From positions 124,001 through 188,000 of the forward strand of contig NZ_JAKJXE010000002.1 of assembly GCF_021728295.1 (NCBI RefSeq): a DNA stretch of 64,000 nucleotides, read 5' to 3'. A program made the translations under genes and the position numbers. This document shows, one piece after another, positions 62,137 through 64,000 of this stretch (position 1 is the first letter of the stretch; each line of letters begins with the position of its first letter). The DNA is from Pseudomonas petrae. Lineage in GTDB: Bacteria; Pseudomonadota; Gammaproteobacteria; Pseudomonadales; Pseudomonadaceae. The notes under the pieces were generated by a model. The model was given only the letters and a program-made list of their open reading frames with translations, searched no databases and was not told the origin of the DNA.

Positions 62137-62950
62137 GGCTCAGCGCCTCCGTTTCCGTCCCGCTGGCGTGAGTGGATCGCGACTGGCCAAGGCGGGCGAG
62201 CAGGGCAACCTGTTCGCGGGTCACTTCCAGCAGGTTGTCGCCTTGCAGCGGGTATTCAACGGCGCGGGGCAGGTTCACCGGCATGTGCTTGATGAGCTGC
62301 TCCCACTCTTGCAGATCCGCCGGCGCGGGCGGCACGGCGATGAGCTTGCCAGTCGCGTTCCTGGTGATCGCCTTGCAGTGCAGGTATTCGACGTAACGAC
62401 CCAACTGCTGGGCGGCGTCGCTGGCGGATTGTTCCTGCCAGCGCCAGTTGCCGATGTCGAAGGTCATGCCGATGGGCATTTGCAGCGCGGTGATCTGCGC
62501 GAAGAACTGCACGAAGGGCTCGATGCGGCCGCCCTGTTCAGTCTGGTCGTTTTCCACCAGCAAATGAACGTCGTATGGCGCCAGGCGATCGGCCAGCGCG
62601 GCAACATCGCAGTGCTCGTCAAAATGCCCCAGCGACACTTTGAGCCAGAACGCACCGCACGCGGTGGCGCGTTCAAGGGTCGGTCGAAGATCGGGGTTCG
62701 GTTGGCTGTTGCCTTCGAGCCACAACTCAAGGGGCGCCGAGTACAGGCATTCCAGACCTTTAGCCTGAATGGCGCGGGCGAGTGCAGGGAAGTCCTGGTC
62801 ATCGACGCTGTGGCTGAACAGCTCTTCGCGCAACTCGATGCGCTTGACGCCGGCATCGACGAGCAGAGGGATGAAACTGGCCTGGCCTTGCGCACGTACA
62901 CGATCGGCACCGAAGGCGCCAAGGCTGATGGCAACGGATGGTAGGGTCAT
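62129..62950 (-). CDS. kguE: Sugar phosphate isomerase/epimerase-like KguE
   Basis: 273-aa TIM-barrel protein of the AP-endonuclease-2/xylose-isomerase-like family. Visible elements are [13 protein letters not shown], the metal-binding [10 protein letters not shown], and [10 protein letters not shown]. Its exact reaction in 2-ketogluconate metabolism is not established. The ATG at 62950 has AGAGGA upstream; a longer open frame exists but crosses the PtxS operator. First gene of kguE-K-T-D. Confidence 0.92.
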   Translation of the reverse strand: MTLPSVAISLGAFGADRVRAQGQASFIPLLVDAGVKRIELREELFSHSVDDQDFPALARAIQAKGLECLYSAPLELWLEGNSQPNPDLRPTLERATACGAFWLKVSLGHFDEHCDVAALADRLAPYDVHLLVENDQTEQGGRIEPFVQFFAQITALQMPIGMTFDIGNWRWQEQSASDAAQQLGRYVEYLHCKAITRNATGKLIAVPPAPADLQEWEQLIKHMPVNLPRAVEYPLQGDNLLEVTREQVALLARLGQSRSTHASGTETEALSHV

Positions 62951-62963
62951 TATTATTGTCCTC

Positions 62964-62977
62964 TGAAACCGGTTACA
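62964..62977. promoter_or_regulatory. PtxS operator in front of kguE
   Basis: TGAAACCGGTTACA differs by one base from the known PtxS palindrome TGAAACCGGTTTCA. It lies 14-27 nt upstream of the kguE start, inside the likely transcript leader or promoter, so PtxS should repress the kgu operon until 2-ketogluconate is present. Confidence 0.85.
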
Positions 62978-63057
62978 TTTTTGTTCGAACGAGCGAACCG
63001 GGTAAAAGTTCGCGTCGGGGTGCAGGGTCTGACCTGCGGTATCTGTGTCTTCGGGCG

Positions 63058-64000
63058 TCAGGTCTGTCGTCGGGTCGAGCCACGCGCGATCAACTGCGCG
63101 GGGAAGTCGTACAGACGCACCGGCTCCTGATCCCCGCGCAGTCGATTGAGCAGGCACTCGAAGGCGGTGATGCCCATCTCATGGGTGGGTTGCGCGAGGG
63201 AGGTGATGCCGCTGCCGACGAGTGGGTACCAGTCCAGCTCGTCGAGGGCGATCAGGCCGATGTCGTTGAACAGGTGGCAGCCCAGCTCATGCAATTGACG
63301 GGTGGTGATCAGGGTGGCGACGCCGTTGGCGGTGAACAGCGCTTTCGGGCCGTGCCCTTGTTGAGCGAGGAAGTGGCGCAACCGATCGCGCAACGGCTCG
63401 CCGGTTTCGCAGACCTGCCCACGCATGTCGGCGCGCAGGGTGATCAGTTGGTTGAAAGCGTCGACCCGCTCGATCCGCGAACTGGTGCCGTCCTGGGGTT
63501 CGGTGACCATGAGCACGTCGCGATAACCGGCGTCATGCAGATGATCCAGCGCCTGTCGGACCGCCGCGACGTTGTCGAGGCCGACGAGATCGCTGTGCAG
63601 TTCATCGACCTTGCGGTCCACCAGCACCATCGGCAGTTCGCTGTGCAGTTCGCGCAGTTCGTCGAGGTGATGCCCGAGGGTGTTCACGATCAGGCCTTCG
63701 ATGTTGTACGAGCGCAGGGCCGCGAGGTGCAGGCGTTCCTGTTCGTCGTCGCGGTCGGTGTTGCACACGACGAGGCTGTAGCCGTGCTTGCGGCAGGCCG
63801 TTTCGACGCCGTGCATGACGGCGATGGAGTAGGGGTTGCGGATGTCGGCGACGAGCATGCCGATCAGACGGGTGCGACCGCGTTTAAGGCCGCGGGCCAT
63901 CTGGTTGGGGCGATAGCCGAGGGTGTCGATGGCCTGTTCGATGCGTTTGGCGATGGCTTCGGACAGCAGTTGGCGGTCATCGCCGATGAACCGCGAGACG
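63058..64000 (-). CDS. ptxS: LacI-family repressor PtxS (5' end outside window)
   Basis: At least 314 residues are visible; the N-terminus of the helix-turn-helix is cut by the window edge. The hinge region [20 protein letters not shown] is typical of LacI proteins, and the periplasmic-binding-like domain follows ([40 protein letters not shown]). PtxS binds 2-ketogluconate and controls the kgu genes and itself. It lies directly upstream of kguE on the same strand, with the operator between them. Confidence 0.92.
   Translation of the reverse strand, partial: VSRFIGDDRQLLSEAIAKRIEQAIDTLGYRPNQMARGLKRGRTRLIGMLVADIRNPYSIAVMHGVETACRKHGYSLVVCNTDRDDEQERLHLAALRSYNIEGLIVNTLGHHLDELRELHSELPMVLVDRKVDELHSDLVGLDNVAAVRQALDHLHDAGYRDVLMVTEPQDGTSSRIERVDAFNQLITLRADMRGQVCETGEPLRDRLRHFLAQQGHGPKALFTANGVATLITTRQLHELGCHLFNDIGLIALDELDWYPLVGSGITSLAQPTHEMGITAFECLLNRLRGDQEPVRLYDFPAQLIARGSTRRQT

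Overview
The window is chromosomal DNA of a Pseudomonas, probably from the fluorescens/syringae side of the genus. The evidence is high GC, an MvaU-type H-NS protein, the mexT/mexS and mexEF-oprN efflux genes, the kguE-K-T-D/ptxS 2-ketogluconate locus, DUF1652 and DUF4946 proteins, several chemoreceptors, and many REP-type intergenic repeats. I see no rRNA, tRNA, transposase, prophage or CRISPR array.

Layout. 1-8 kb: a truncated secreted protein, a secreted GH3 beta-glucosidase with a PA14 insert, a TetR regulator, an FeS-type photolyase with a DUF2256 zinc-finger partner, and a protealysin-like M4 peptidase with its emfourin-like inhibitor. 8-16.6 kb: a two-component pair (GAF histidine kinase plus NarL-type regulator) divergent from a sugar ABC importer operon ending in an SMP-30/gluconolactonase gene. 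16.6-23 kb: two chemoreceptors and a GAF-EAL c-di-GMP phosphodiesterase, around an AT-richer, gene-poor stretch. 23-33 kb: gloA, a DUF4946 secreted protein, mvaU, a TPR protein and mexEF-oprN.

33-41 kb lies between mexE and its regulator pair mexT/mexS, which adjoin mexE in P. aeruginosa PAO1. Here that space holds hipBA, a NUDIX hydrolase, a D-tartrate dehydratase-like enolase with a divergent LysR regulator, and a cluster of whole, fused and truncated immunity-type genes (DUF4303, SMI1/KNR4, DUF7716-like) with no toxin.

43.5-47 kb: a 47-codon ORF translationally coupled (ATGA overlap) to a 500-aa PP-loop ATP-pyrophosphatase with a CxxC motif, followed by a MocR-type regulator. No known pathway is recognised. 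47-58.5 kb: a PD-(D/E)XK nuclease-XPD helicase fusion, pgm, pirin, a UvrD-type helicase with an N-terminal GxxxG repeat, DUF1652 and a chemoreceptor. 58.5-64 kb: kguD, kguT, kguK, kguE and ptxS, with a clear PtxS operator in front of kguE.

The most unusual feature is a ~290-nt intergenic element present five times (7971-8258, 8550-8847, 47050-47333, 51836-52133, 52333-52628). All copies can fold into the same branched structure. Several stems differ between copies by compensatory changes, and where pairing is imperfect the mismatches become G.U pairs on only one strand, which suggests a preferred RNA strand. Two of the three loci carry converging copies of two different sequence types.
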